Source: Argopecten irradians
Taxonomy: Eukaryota > Mollusca > Bivalvia > Pectinida > Pectinidae
Reading direction: 5' to 3'
DNA length: 64,000 nt
Assembly: GCF_041381155.1 (NCBI RefSeq)
Contig: NC_091134.1
Coordinates: 35,841,540 to 35,905,539 of the forward strand
Shown one piece after another: positions 13,401 to 26,200 of this stretch. Position 1 is the stretch's first letter; every line of letters starts with the position of its first letter. The position numbers were made by a program, and so were the translations under genes. Below the pieces are notes generated by a model. It had not been told where the DNA came from. It worked only from the letters and a program-made list of their open reading frames with translations, and searched no databases.

Positions 13401-15035
13401 GCATCACCAGGCACTATACCAACACCTGCGTCAACCATCGGTACTCCAACCACCGCATCACCAGGGAATACACCAACACCTGTGTCAACAGTCGGTACTC
13501 CAACCACCGCATCACTAGGCATTACTTCAACTCATGTATCAACTATCGGTACTCCAACCACCGCATCATCGGGCACTACACCAACTCCTGTATCATCTTT
13601 CGGTACTCCAACCACCGCATCATCGCGCATAACACAAACTCCTGCGTCAACAGTCGGTACTCCAACCACCGCATCACTAGGCACTTCACCAACTCCCGCG
13701 TCAATAGTCGGTACTCCAACCACCGCATCATCGGGCACTTCACCAACACCCGCGTCAACAGTCGGTACTCCAACCACCGCATCATCGGGCATTTCACCAA
13801 CTCCTGCGTCAACAGTCGGTACTCCAACCACCGCATCACCAGGCACTACACCAACTCCTGCGTCACCAATCGATACTCCAACCACCGCATCATCGGGCAT
13901 TTCACCAACTCCTGCGTTATCAGTCGGTACTCCAACCACCGCATCATCGGGCACTACACCAACACCTGCGTCAACAGTCGGTACTCCAACCACCGCATCA
14001 TCGGGCACTACACCAACTCCCGCATCAACAGTCGGTACTCCAACCATCGCATCATCGGGCATTACACCTACGACTGCGTCCCCAGTCGCTACTTCATCTG
14101 CCGCGTCCCCAGGCCCTACATCTACCGCATCACCAGGTGCTACACCAACTCCTACTTCAACGGCCGGTCCTCCAATCACCGCATCACCGGGTACCACACA
14201 AACACCTAATTCAACGGCCGGTCCTCCAATCACCGCATCACCGGGTACCACACAAACTCCTAATTCAACGGTCAGTCCTCCAATCACTGCATCACCGGGT
14301 ACCACACAAACACCTAATTCAACGGTCGGTCCTGCAATCACCGCATCACCGGGTACCACACAAAGTCCTAATGCAACGGTCGATCCTGCAATCACCGTAT
14401 TACCGGGTACCACACAAACTCAAATGTCTAACGTCTCTACCCAAACTACCGCCTCACTAGGTCATATTCCCGCGTCAACAGCTGCTACTCAAACTACCGC
14501 ATCACCAAGTGTTACAGTTTCCACAATTACCGCTTCAGCAGTTCCTACAGCATCACTTGCGTCAACAGTCTTTAATCAAACTACCACTTCACATGATTTT
14601 ACTCCAACTCGGGCGCCAACATTTTATAATCAAACTACCGCATCTCTCGGTTTTACTTCACCACATACAAGTCCAAATACCACATCGTCTGTTCTAACTT
14701 CAAATACCGCGACTGCAGTTAGGAGTACACCAAACACTACTTCTGGTTCCGCTGTTGTCCCTTTAAAACCAAACGCCGGATCACAACTTGACACCAGGGA
14801 TGACAATAAGGTTGTGACAGCAGGGACTGGCGTGGCCTTTGTGATAGGGGCTATAGTTGGGGCAATGTTTATAGGCGGTATTCTGGTTGTGATACGCATC
14901 AGAGTAAGAAGGGCGAACCGCGTGGGGAGCCACGAGTCTTTGATTGGTCCTCAGTTTAACTACTCACCACCAAATGAAACCGCCGCCAAACCCAAGTTTG
15001 ATTTCCATTCTCTGCTCCCACGTGACCAGCCATAA
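7468..15035 (+). CDS. Single-pass transmembrane mucin-like protein (5' end missing)
   Basis: Three exons join in phase: 7468-7747, 8082-8263 and 8662-15035 (stop). They encode about 2,278 aa. The first of them starts with two bases of a split codon, so an upstream exon, presumably with the signal peptide, is missing from my model. Residues 1 to about 175 form a region with some eleven cysteines (ECVC, CTNE, MCNRC, TCDGPLC) that I do not recognise. Then comes a Ser/Thr/Pro-rich domain of about 2,000 residues, heavily O-glycosylatable, with 18-residue repeats of the GTPTTASSGTTPTPASTV type. Near the C-terminus lie a glycine-rich helix (VAFVIGAIVGAMFIGGILVV), a basic stop-transfer stretch (RIRVRRANR) and a tail of about 45 residues ending LLPRDQP. 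This layout fits a cell-surface mucin facing the outside of an epithelial cell or haemocyte. The 6.4-kb uninterrupted last exon is typical of mucins. Its role and ligand are unknown. Confidence 0.8.
11150..14420 (+). repeat. Coding 54-bp minisatellite with a 216-bp higher-order unit
   Basis: The mucin exon contains tandem 54-bp units (18 residues). Nearly regular units run from about 13310 to 14060, and a variant block (GPPITASPGTTQTPNS type) from about 14160 to 14420. Between about 12290 and 13310 four 54-bp units form a higher-order repeat. Its marker, TCTACGTCAACAGCCGA, recurs at 216-bp steps and then at a 213-bp step after loss of one codon, for about five copies. All length changes seen are multiples of three, as expected for a translated array. 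Confidence 0.85.
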
Positions 15036-16778
15036 GCTTGCAGTCTCTTACGGGATGGTAAACGGGTGGGCGTTTATAAATGTTTTACGATACATCACTT
15101 CATTACTCAGTACATGTCTTAGAGACTCGAATCATCTGACAAATAAGATGATATGGACATTGGTTAGTAGTTTACATTATAACCAGTTATTTTTGCATAT
15201 TACAAAATTCTCGATTTTACTTCTGAATAGAGGAAAATGAAAAGAAGATCAGACACAAAGAGTTTGATTAATTCACCACTTATTATATCGCTGCCTGGTT
15301 TAATTTTCGCAATCACAAACAATGCTTTGTAAAATCGCGATTTTATAATATACCTACAAAGAGTTTTTTCTTGATGTCCTGAAAGATTTCCGTAACAAGA
15401 AAACAATCGATTCAAAAGCAATAGGCACACTAGTACTATTATCAAGATTTGAGACAGATCGGTCGCGGTTGTTTGTATTGCGACAGCAGAAGTGGTGTAT
15501 AGTGCTGGTCCAGACAGAGGCAGCAGTGATATACAGACCGATGGAAAATAGTATCCATCGTGTGAATATTTATCTATAAAACAATATGCAACAAGTATAA
15601 AATTGATTTACAACCATTTTGTTACATATATTTCTGTGCGAGGAAACGGGGATCTGAGAATTAGTTGCAGTTTATCACAATTATGGGCCCATTAGAGTGC
15701 CCACAAACCATTTTAGACGCTTTATAGGGTCGAGAAAAATCGGTAAAAATCCTATTCTACATTGTACTATGTATACAGTAACACGTACACATGCGAGAAA
15801 ACCATGGATTCGGCTTTGTTGCACCACGACCAAAATACGTAGTTGTAATGGAGATTTATACAGTAGATCGACACTGTCGCTATACAACTATAGAATTGGA
15901 CATAGGTAACTTAGTTTTTTGACATTGCGGGTTCTACTGGACAGACCGCATGGCAAACATTACAATAGAACCAAAGTCGTTCTTACGGAATTCAAAGAGG
16001 AGATTTTGAAAAAAAGAAATACCGGAATTTCCGTAGTTCTCAATGTGCGGTACGCATACTTAATGTGGCATTGTAATACACATCTATTGTAAATATTATG
16101 TAATCGTTACCCTTTATAGTGTGATATCATAAAATAAGTACGATATTTTTTTCTTATTGCTTAGTTTTTCGTGATCAAACAAGAGACCAAAATTTAGGTA
16201 GACATCATAGTTTGAGCTTTTCCTATAAGAAATAGTCGTCACACTTTCTGCCGAGATCTAAGCAGAAAACCTAGATTATAAATGATTTATATTTGATATA
16301 TACCAAACAACGGCAAATGAAGTTTCAGTGTCAATAAACCCACCATGAAATATTTTAAGGATATTGTGAAATATTTTTGAAATTTCGTAAGTTTTTGATA
16401 TAAGCAAGTCACAGTGACCTAGTTATGGTGTGTGGAATCTACCTCACCTAGGTGGTCCCCATTACAATTAAAGCTAGTCTGGACCACAGGCGCTTGCAGA
16501 TCTTATATATAAAGTATGTATATAATGTAAAAGTCTAGTAAGCTTAGGAAATCGATTGAATTCTCCGAGATTAAGGTTTCCCGAATTGTCGGGTAACGCT
16601 TTGTAAAATTTTTATATCAAAAGAATGTTTTTAGGCGATTGAAGTAGGGTGTGTGTGTATTTTCACACGGCGGAGCTGCCAGCCTAGTGTTACGGAGTTA
16701 ACCAGTAGTCCCGAACTGATATACTTTTTACGGCAACTTAGATCTGCAAACGCCCGCGGTCTGGACCATACTACACAA
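15036..16778. other. 3' side of the mucin gene and intergenic DNA
   Basis: The start of this stretch is presumably mucin 3' UTR. The first clear AATAAA on the plus strand is near 16331, more than 1 kb after the stop, so the transcript end is unclear. A second copy of the dispersed repeat noted at 2945 lies at about 15645-15785. No gene is seen. Confidence 0.4.
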
Positions 16779-16779
16779 A

Positions 16780-19214
16780 AACAAGAGGCCCAGAGGGCCT
16801 GTATCGCTCACCTGGTTTTTTGTTAGTAATTATCACAAGACTCTGACAATTTGAACAAGAGATCCCAGAGGGATCTTGGCGCCCATCAAAGAATGATCTA
16901 TATCTGACAAAGGAAAGATGGATCTTTTCTCTACTTTTTAAACTTTTTCAAACATACTACATATAAAATTTGAGACAGATCGCTTCAGTACCTTTTGAGA
17001 AATAGCGGTAACAAACTTCAACTATCAAAATCCAAGATGACTCCTTGGCGGCCATCTTGTTGATCAATCGGTCCCAAATCACAATATGCACAACTAGGAC
17101 CCTAGGGGAACCTACATGTGAAATTTGAGAAAGATCCATTCAATACTTTATGAGAAATAGCGATAACAAACTTTGAATAACAAAATCCAAGATGGCGGCC
17201 ATCTTGTTAACCGATCGGTCCCAAAATGCAATATGCTCAACAAGGTCCCTAGGGGAACCTACATATGAAATTTGAGACAGATCCCTTCAGTACTATCTGA
17301 GAAATAGCGATAACAAACTTTAACTATCGAAATCCAAGATGGCGGCCTGGCGGCCATCTTGTTCACCGATTGGTCCAAAAATGCAATATGCACAACAAGG
17401 GCCCTAGGGGAACCTACATATCAAATTTGAGAAAGATCCCTTCAGTACTTTTCGAGAAATGGGGATATCAAACCTTAACCATCAAAATCCAAGATGGCCG
17501 CCTGGCGGCCATCTTGTTTTTCCTATCAGCCTCAAAATCTGTATGGCACAAATAGGGACCAAGGGTAACCTCCATGTGAAGTTTGAACAAAATTCCTTCA
17601 GTAGTTCTCAAGAAATATCGATAACAAACTTCAACTGCCAAAATCAAAGATGGCTGCCTGGCGGCCATCTTGTTTTTCCGATCAGCCTCAAAATCTGTAT
17701 GGCACAAATATGGACCAAGGGGACCCTCCATGTGAAGTTTGAACAAAATCCCTGCAGCAGTTTTTAAGAAATAGTGATAACAAGCATTGTTTACGGACGG
17801 ACGACGGACGGCGGACGCAGGGTGATTTGAATAGCCCACCATCTGATGATGATGGGTTAAAAATAAGCAAAATTGACTCCCAAAGTTTAATTTTGAATCA
17901 CAACCATACAATGATGCTATTGATACCATACAAATATGCTATCCAATACATAGGTTCAGAGACAAAGTAATTTATATGAAAGTAGTAGCCTAATTGACCT
18001 TTTTGACCTCACATCTATTGCCGTCTAAGGCCCCGGGGGTCAGCCCTATCATTTGTACAATTTCAAATCCCAACCCTATAAGGATGCTACCATTGCATTA
18101 TAAGTGCTCTTCCATTCTTAGTTGCAGAGAAGAAGTCGTTTATATGGAAATAGCTAAATTAACCCCTTTTGACCCCATCCTTCAGGCCCCCGGGGGGTCA
18201 GCCCCATCATTTGCAAAATTTTGAATCCAAACCCTATAAGGATGTAACCATTGCATTATGAGCATAATCCCATGTTAAGTTGCAGAGAAAAAGTCATTTA
18301 TATGGAAATTGACCACTTTTGACTCCGCCCCTCAGGCCTCCGGGGGTCAGCCCTATCATTTGCACAACTAGGAATCCCCACCCTATAAGGATGCTACCAT
18401 TGCATTATGGGTGCTATACCACACTTGGTTGCAGAGAAAAAGCCAAATTGACCCCTTTTGATCCCGCCCCTCAAGCCCCCGGGGGGGTCAGCCCTATCAT
18501 TTGCACAATTTTGAATCCCCACCCTATAAGGATGCTACCATTGCATTATGGGTGCTATACCATGCTTAGTTTCAGAGAAGTCGTTTATATGGAAATAGCC
18601 AAATTGGCCCCTTTTGACCCTGCCCCTCAGGCCCCCGGGAGGTCAGCCCCATCATTTGTACAATTTTGAATCCCCACCCTATAAGGATGCTACCATTGCA
18701 TTATGGGTGCTATCCCATGCTTGGTTTCAGAGAAGAAGTCGTTTATATGGAAATAGCCAAATTGACCCCTTTTGACCCCGCCCCTCAGGGGGTCAGCCCC
18801 ATCATTTGTACAATTTTGAATCCCCACCCTATAACGATACTACCATTGCATCATGAGTGCTATCTCTTGCTTAGTTTCAGAGAAGAGGTCGTTTTTATGG
18901 AAATAGCCAAATTGACCCCGCCCCTCAGGCCCCCGAGGGGTCAGCCCCATCATTTGTACAATTTTGAATCCCCACCCTATAAGGATGCTACCATTGCATT
19001 ATTGGTGCTATCCCAAGCTTGGTTTTAGAGAAGAAGTCATTTATATGGAAATAGCCAAATTGACCCCTTTTGGCCCCGCCCCTCAGGCCCCTGGGGAATC
19101 AGCCCAATCATTTGTACAATTTTCAGTCAGTAGCCCATAAGGATGCTACCAGTCAAATTTTGTTAAAATCCGACCAGTGGTTATGGAGAAGTCTCTTCGG
19201 ACCAGGTGAGCTAA
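16780..19214 (+). mobile_element. Helitron-like tandem-core element (interrupted by another)
   Basis: The head is AACAAGAGGCCCAGAGG with CTGTATCGCTCACCTGG. The body is about eight units of roughly 150 bp sharing CCCTATAAGGATGCTACC and GACCCCGCCCCTCAGG. The tail is GTCTCTTCGGACC then AGGTGAGCTAA. A short hairpin about ten bases before a terminal CTAA is the hallmark of Helitron 3' ends. Tandem cores between unique ends are described for bivalve 'pearl' elements, which have been linked to Helentrons. No protein is encoded, so it is non-autonomous. It contains the element at 16854-17860. The family assignment is inference. Confidence 0.6.
16854..17860 (+). mobile_element. Helitron-like tandem-core element nested in the former
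   Basis: It starts GAACAAGAGATCCCAGAGG and GATCTTGGCGCCCA. It then holds four to five units of about 145-155 bp built around CCAAGATGGCGGCC...GGCCATCTTGTT and CCTAGGGGAACCTACAT. It ends in an ACGG-type microsatellite (near 17790-17815) followed by a hairpin, CCCACCATCTGATG...ATGGGTTA. Flanking sequence on both sides belongs to the outer element, so this copy inserted later. A second copy in reverse orientation lies at 43943-45274. Confidence 0.65.
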
Positions 19215-20204
19215 CTAGACATTCGCATACGCTGCGTCCTGCATACAGGGGAGGTAATCCTAAATGTACGTCAAGACCAATCAATCAAATCAGTGCAGTG
19301 TTCTAAACACGATTTGAAGCTGTATAGTGCCTCATTGTTAAGGATTCAGAAACTGGACTTGTTTTCAATGTCTCTGGTCTAGTTTTAGCATGCAATCACA
19401 CTTGTTCACGTAGGCGTTTCCCTTTTTGTCGAGTACATTTTCTTAGGTCAAATGCTTGTTGACGACTAATTTTGGTACACGTCAACTAGACAAATACATT
19501 TTATCAGTACATGACAAGATGGCTAGAGAGCCTGCATTGCTCATCTGGTTTAATTCATTAGTGTTGTCTAGTATTGCAATTTACACAAAGCTGTCGCATT
19601 GAAAAGATTAAAGATATATATACTTACCATATTAAAGATATATATACTTACCATATTAATTCCATCCCTCAGGGGGTTGACCTCATTATTTGTACAATTT
19701 TGAATACCCAATCCATAAGGATAGACTGAACATGTTTTTCTTTGAATGTCTACTGCATATGCCTCACGATCAAGGATACAGATTGGACAAGCTTTTCGTC
19801 AGTTACCAGACTACCACAATACTTTACACGGGTATGTGATTTGTCTACTGTTAGTGTACAAATTTTAGCAGTATTGTATTCTAATCTTAGCACCTTTCGT
19901 GCCAGTAAGTACTGCAGTAAAATTTGTCCTAAAACGTCGTTCTTTATACAAGTATATATAGCCAGGTGTACTAATTCAATGGAGATCTGTCTAAAACTTA
20001 CAAATTGTAGACCAATGCATGTCAAAGTCTAAATATCATATTGAAACCATACATAAATACCAGTAGCCATCACAAATTGGGACATGGCATATAAATTGAT
20101 GCCGAATGTCACCCACTTTATGGCAAGGACATGAAGACTGATACCAGCATTTGTTTTTGTACAGGGAGAAAGGAACGAAGAACAACTCTTTCCCAGACAA
20201 TGGT
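19215..20204. other. Intergenic, with a small repeat fragment
   Basis: A fragment related to the core of the 16780-19214 element (CCTCAGGGGGTTGACCTCAT, TTTGTACAATTTTGAAT, CATAAGGATA) lies at about 19660-19730. A 24-bp tandem duplication (ATTAAAGATATATATACTTACCAT type) precedes it near 19608-19655. No gene is supported. Confidence 0.45.
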
Positions 20205-20210
20205 TTTATT
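20205..20210 (-). terminator. RPS4 polyadenylation signal
   Basis: A minus-strand AATAAA about 30 nt after the RPS4 stop codon. Very short 3' UTRs are usual for ribosomal protein mRNAs. Confidence 0.65.
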
Positions 20211-20239
20211 TTGTCACTGATAAGTAAGTGTTCATGTCC

Positions 20240-23200
20240 TTATGAGCTCTTGGCTGCCATTCTCCTGTCTCTCTCCTCAGCGATGGACAGCTTCACACCC
20301 TTACCGCGGGGCAGGGAGATCCAGGGTTTGTTTCCTTTGCCAATCACAAATACATAGCTCAATCTGAAATCAAAAATGATGATGTTTGTATCTTTGGTTA
20401 AAGCAAGACTAAATCTATCAAAACCAGTTTTTATTGTGTAGTTAATTCAAATGAAGGTTTCAATAGGGCATTTATTTTATCTGCCTGATTTTTATCAATG
20501 ACGAATATCAGAAGACTAATAAAATCTTACATAGTCTAACAAGTCAGGTGGACATATATCTCAACCCTATTTTGGCTTACCTTTCACGAGGGTTGAGATA
20601 TCCCTATCTACCTGACAGACCCATGTTCGATTCTTTTTCTCCCATACTTTAACGAAACATTATAAAAATGCAGTCATATAGAAACATTTCCAAAGTGCTG
20701 CCATCATAGGAATGACGCAATGCGTCAACATTTATGATATTGTCAACAAATAGTCACTGCATGCATGTAATGATTATGTCACGTCATTGACTAGCGAATG
20801 TGAGCGGTCTTTTCTCTACCTTGGTAAAAGACAGAGTTATCTTTTCCCTAGCAACCGTATGAGAGGAATATTTGGTATCCACCTACCTGGTAGCAAATGT
20901 GTGTCCTAAAGCGTCCTTGATGTGTACTATGTCGAAGGAGCCTGGATGTCTTTCTCTGTGCTGGATGACACCAACTCGTCCCAAGTTATGGCCACCAGTG
21001 ATCATACACAGGTTACCTACAAGTTAGACCAACACATGTTACCTATACATTCCATTATACACAGGTTACCTACAAGTTAGAATAGATCATATACATATTA
21101 CCCATACCTTAGACAATTCATGTGTTACCTAAAAGTTATTCATACCTCAAATAACCTACATGGATTTAGAAATATTACTTATAACACTGAATTTCAAACC
21201 ATTGTTACAGTTTTTGCATATAAATTATCTACTATTGTTTAAAACAAAATCAATGCAATTTTGTATAAATCTCTTGCTACTGCACCAGGTAGTAAATATG
21301 AATCAAACCTGTAGATTTTCATACCAATGCATTGATTCAGCATATTAAGGCTACACATTGGTATTTCATATTATTTGCAGCCCACAAAATGGAAGAACCA
21401 AACTTCCCCCCCCCCAAGAGGTTTCTTTCAATATTATCTAATTCATGTATCAAATCATTGGTAATGCCCAAAAACACAGGTTAGTGGGCGACCGTTGATA
21501 GAAGTTGCTTTTGGCCTCATTTTGACTACACGACATCACATACAAGATTGAGTATAGCTTCGATGGGCCTTCCTAACAGCATAAACCTTTCTTTTGCTTT
21601 ATTTGCCTTATATTTCAACCATTTGATGATCAATCATGTTATTGCATCTGAGTCTAACGATATTTATGACATGCCTGAAATCGGTCAGTTATGTGACAAA
21701 GCCATTTTTGCTATATAACAAAAAATTAAGTCCCTCACCGGAGTCAAATTTGATGAACTCCTTCATTTTGCCAGTGGCAATATCCACCATGATGGTATCG
21801 TTGACCTTTGCCAATGGATCGGGGTAGCGGATAGTCCTAGCATCATGGGTGGTCAGCATTGGTACACCTTTAGCTCCAACGGTCACTCGCTTCACACGGC
21901 ACAGTTTGTACTGGAAAAAGACAATAGTAAGTAACTAAGTGTAATGATCTCCTAGAATTTAAAGATAAAAAAAATATTTACCAGGGTTTAATTTGATCAC
22001 ATTGTGGTATACCATGCTCACGACTCGGCTCAATTAGGGGATAGAACCATGGAAGTCATTTTTCATGAATCTACTTGAGATTAGATCATGAATATTGGTT
22101 TTAAAATGAGACTGAAAAGTGTTTTAATGAAATTAATTTCGTCTGATTCACTTCTTTGTTTTCAATTACACTTATAACTTGGCAGTTTGAATTCGATTCT
22201 CATGCAGTAACAACGTGTCGTCATAGCAATCAGCATGATATCATAAACTTCAAGGAATCTAACAGGGTTTAGATCATGAAAATAATCCAATCAAAATATG
22301 AATTGATCTACATCTGCCAAAATATAGTAGAGTATATATTCAATAACAGCATTATCAATGACTGATAATCAGTTTATTTTCCATTTACCAAAGAAATAGT
22401 ATTGATTTAATTGTTTTAACATTATGAGACAAAATTTACCAATACTTGTAATCTTTGTCGAACACGAAATCAATGCTTCAAATTCCCAGTCTGCAACTAG
22501 TGCTTGTACCATATAGTTCTGAATACATTACAATACTATCTAATTGAGTAATTGATAGGGAAAATAACACATGACAGTAAACTTTTATCATACTTATTTT
22601 CTTTGTCTAAGGCCTAAAAAAAATATATGTATGTTTCAGGTACCCCTACCTACCCTAGTTTTTACTTCCGACCCTAGCTATTTTATCTCACTTTTTTATA
22701 CCAAAAATGTTATGTGTGAAGTTGTCAACTTAGATTTTTACGCATGCTTAAAGTTTATCCACATAAAGTTCAATTTCGAATACAGTAATGAGAAATAAAA
22801 GACTTCTAGCTAGCCTAAAGCTAGCTGCAATATTGCAGCTCAAAAGACTTTTTGACAGAAAATAGTGTCGTCTTTTAAGTCTTTTGAGCTACAATTGGTG
22901 CCTATTACTGCTAATGGAGCAAAGTAATGATTATGCAAACCAATTATTTCCCCTATTGGGCCCCACCCGTTCTGCCCCCGGGGGCCAGAGCCAAAATTTA
23001 TACAAGTTCTGTTCCCCTTCCAAAAAAGATGTTTGTGGCCAAATTTGGTAACATTCCATGCAGAACTCTAGGACAAGTACCCATTTATAGGAATTACCTA
23101 TAATTCCCCTATTGGGCCCCGCCCCTCCTGCCCCCCGGAACCAGAGCCAAAATTTATACAAACACAGTTCTTAAACCCCAAGGATGTTTCTGGCCAAATT

Positions 23201-26200
23201 TGGTTACATTCCATGCAGAACTCTAAGACTAGTAGCGATTTAAAGGATTTACCTCTATTTCCACTATTGGGCCCCACCCCTCCAGCCCCAGAGGGGCCAG
23301 AGCCAAAATTTATACAAGTTCTGTTTCCCTCCCCCAAGGATGTTTGTGGCCAAATTTGGTTACAATCCATGTAGAACTCTATGACTAGTAGCGATTTAAA
23401 GGATTTACCTCTATTTCCCCTATAGGGCCCCGCCCCTCCTGCCCCCGGGAGGGTCAGAGCCAAAATTTATACAAGTTCTGTTCCCCTTCCCACAAGGATG
23501 TTTGTGGCCAAATTTGGTTACATTCCATTCAAAACTCTATGACTAGTAGCGATTTAAAGGATTTATCTCTATTTCCCCTATTGGGCCCCGCCCCTCTTGC
23601 CCCTGGAGGATCAGAGCCAAAATTTATACAAGTTCTGTTCCCCTTCCCCCAAGGATGTTTGTGGCTAATTTTGGTTACAATCCATGCAGAACTCTAGGAC
23701 AAGTAGCGTTTTAAAGGATTTACCTCTATTTCCCCTATTGGGCCCCGCCCCTCCTACCCCCTGGGGGTCAGAGCCAAAATTTATACAAGTTCTGTTCCCC
23801 CTCCCCCTAGGACGCTTGTGGCCAAATTTGGTTACAATCCATGCAGAACTCTAGGACAAGTAGCGATTTATAGAATTTACCTCTATTTCCCCTATTGGGC
23901 CCCGCCCCTCCTGCCCCCTGGGGGTCAGAGCCAAAATTTATACAAGTTCTGTTCCCCCTCCCCCAAGGATGCTTGTGTCCAAATTTGGTTACAATCCATG
24001 CAGAACTCTAGGACAAGTAGCGATTTATAGGATTTACCTCTATTTCCCCTATTTGGCCCCGCCCCTCCTGCCCCCTGGGGGTCAGAGCCAAAATTTATAC
24101 AAGTTCTGTTCCCCTTCCCCCAAGGATGCTTGTGGCCAAATTTGGTTACAATCCATGCAGAACTCTATGACTAGTAGCGATTTAAAGGAAATGTTGACGG
24201 ACAGACGGACGGACGGACGACGGACGACGGGCCATGACATAAGCTCACCGGCCCTTCGGGCCAGGTGAGCTAAAAATGTTATGTGTGAAGTTGTCAACTT
24301 AGATTTTTACGCATGCTTAAAGTTTATCCACATAAAGTTCAATTTCGAATACAGTAATGAGAAATAAAAGACTTCTAGCTAGCCTAAAGCTAGCTGCAAT
24401 ATTGCAGCTCAAAAGACTTTTTGACAGAAAATAGTGTCGTCTTTTAAGTCTTTTGAGCTACAATTGGTGCCTATTACTGCTAATGGAGCAAAGTAATGAT
24501 TATGCAAACCAATATAAAACGTTTGTTTGCATTTTATCGGACTTGTTTGATATTGCTTACCTACTAGGCAATTGAACCACATAAAATTTCAAATTCTCAA
24601 CGGGGCATTATTTTTTTTACATAATACATATGAAGGTCTTTCTGGAGGGAATTTATACGGCAAGTCCACAAATTGTGAATTTGACGTCTTGTGAGCGGTA
24701 CTGTAGATATTAAGAATGGTAGTTATGTTTGTTTTGGACAAAAATAATGTATAAATGCATGTATGTGCATAATATAATTGGAAACCTATCAAAAAGTATA
24801 GAAAACTGTGCCCGAGTGATTTTCGGAGGCAGTGCTCCACTACGACACATATTTCGTACCAGGCCGAAAGGTATAGTAGGCTGGGTACCTATATTTGTTC
24901 TAGCCTAAAGCCTGAATGACAAATTACATGTATTATTAAATCACTTTGTAATGTAGTAATAAAGCCACTCAACTCCTCCCCCACCCCTCCTAAAAAAAAA
25001 AAAAAAAAAAAAAAATCCTGACCGACCTACCCTATTTTTCAGTCATGTAACCTGAAACATGCATATAATTTTTTTTGCCTAAGCAGATTGTTTACATCAT
25101 TTTTCGTATACAATACCTTAGCTTCTTCTGGTTTGATGCGATGAACTGTAAATCGACCTTTTACATCATACAAGAGTCTAAAGTTTTCATTGGTCTTTTC
25201 AATGGTGATGACATCTGGAAACACAAACGTTGTAAGTTTATATATATGAACATGCCATCATGCTTCAGCTTGTTTTAGATATTTAAAAACAAGTATGAAC
25301 TTCTAGGTATCTGTTGAAATTTTCACTATATGTATCAGATCATTGGTAATGCCTTCCAAACACAAGCTCGTAGGCGATCGTTTGACAGAAGTTAGTATCG
25401 GCCTCACATTGACCATACTTGACCATATGTAAGATCAGGATAGCTTCGATAGGGCCATTTTTCAAAAGTGTACATGCATGAATAGGTCTCTTGGTATCAT
25501 AATGAAGAGGCTAGAGGTCATGGTGTATCAATTTACAAGATGTCGCAGCGAAATCTGTTTCAGTTTTTTGCGCCGTTCGCCTCGAAAAAAGCTTACAATA
25601 TATAAGAAAATGGATTTTTTTTGTCAGTCTTCTTGTCAAACCGTCTGTTAGTCATGTTATCCCGAATCAGCATCAATACAATTCCGACAAATATCTAGAT
25701 ACATCTAAAACAGCTGTATGCTAATATATACAGTCACATATACATATTTATCCGACAAATATTGCAGGCAAGTAAAAATGTCATTGGGACAAGTAGATTT
25801 TGATTAAGCACTTGTTCGACAGACAAGTATATTTCCAAGTTTTTCCACGGCCCTGTTATGATAATTAAGCAAGTATAAACTTCTAGGTCTATTTTTAAAT
25901 TTTCACTTTGTATCAGATCATTGGTAATGCCTTCCAAACACAAGCTCGTAGGCGACCGTTTGACAGAAGTTAGTATCGGCCTCACATTGACCATACTTGA
26001 CCATATGTAAGATCAGGATAGCTTCGATAGGGCCATTTTTCAAAATTGCATTTCTATTTTATGTTAATTATTTTATAAAACTAGTATTTGATGCACATTA
26101 TTTCCTATTGTTGTGCATTCTCTAATTTATAAGATGTCTAATGGTCTACTGGTCAGCGACCGATTCTCGCCATTACATGTATATTTGTATGATTACACAC

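Noticed and set aside
12587-14413. Long antisense open frames in the mucin exon (GVPTVDAGVGVVPDDAVV type)
   Set aside because: They are the reverse complement of the 54-bp coding repeat, which happens to lack stops in that frame. There is no start context, no partner exon and no known family.
12847-14460. Plus-strand HLRQQSVLQPPHH-type open frames
   Set aside because: These are +1/+2 frame shadows of the same repeat. The in-frame mucin reading has a membrane helix and correct splice phases.
17370-19306. Several open frames of 60-150 codons in the tandem-core elements
   Set aside because: They repeat with the core unit period, occur on both strands and have no protein family features.
22703-24513. 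LTR retrotransposon, from the 242-bp direct repeats
   Set aside because: The interior is a tandem array with a Helitron-like tail. There is no primer binding site, no polypurine tract, no gag/pol coding, and the repeats lack TG...CA ends.
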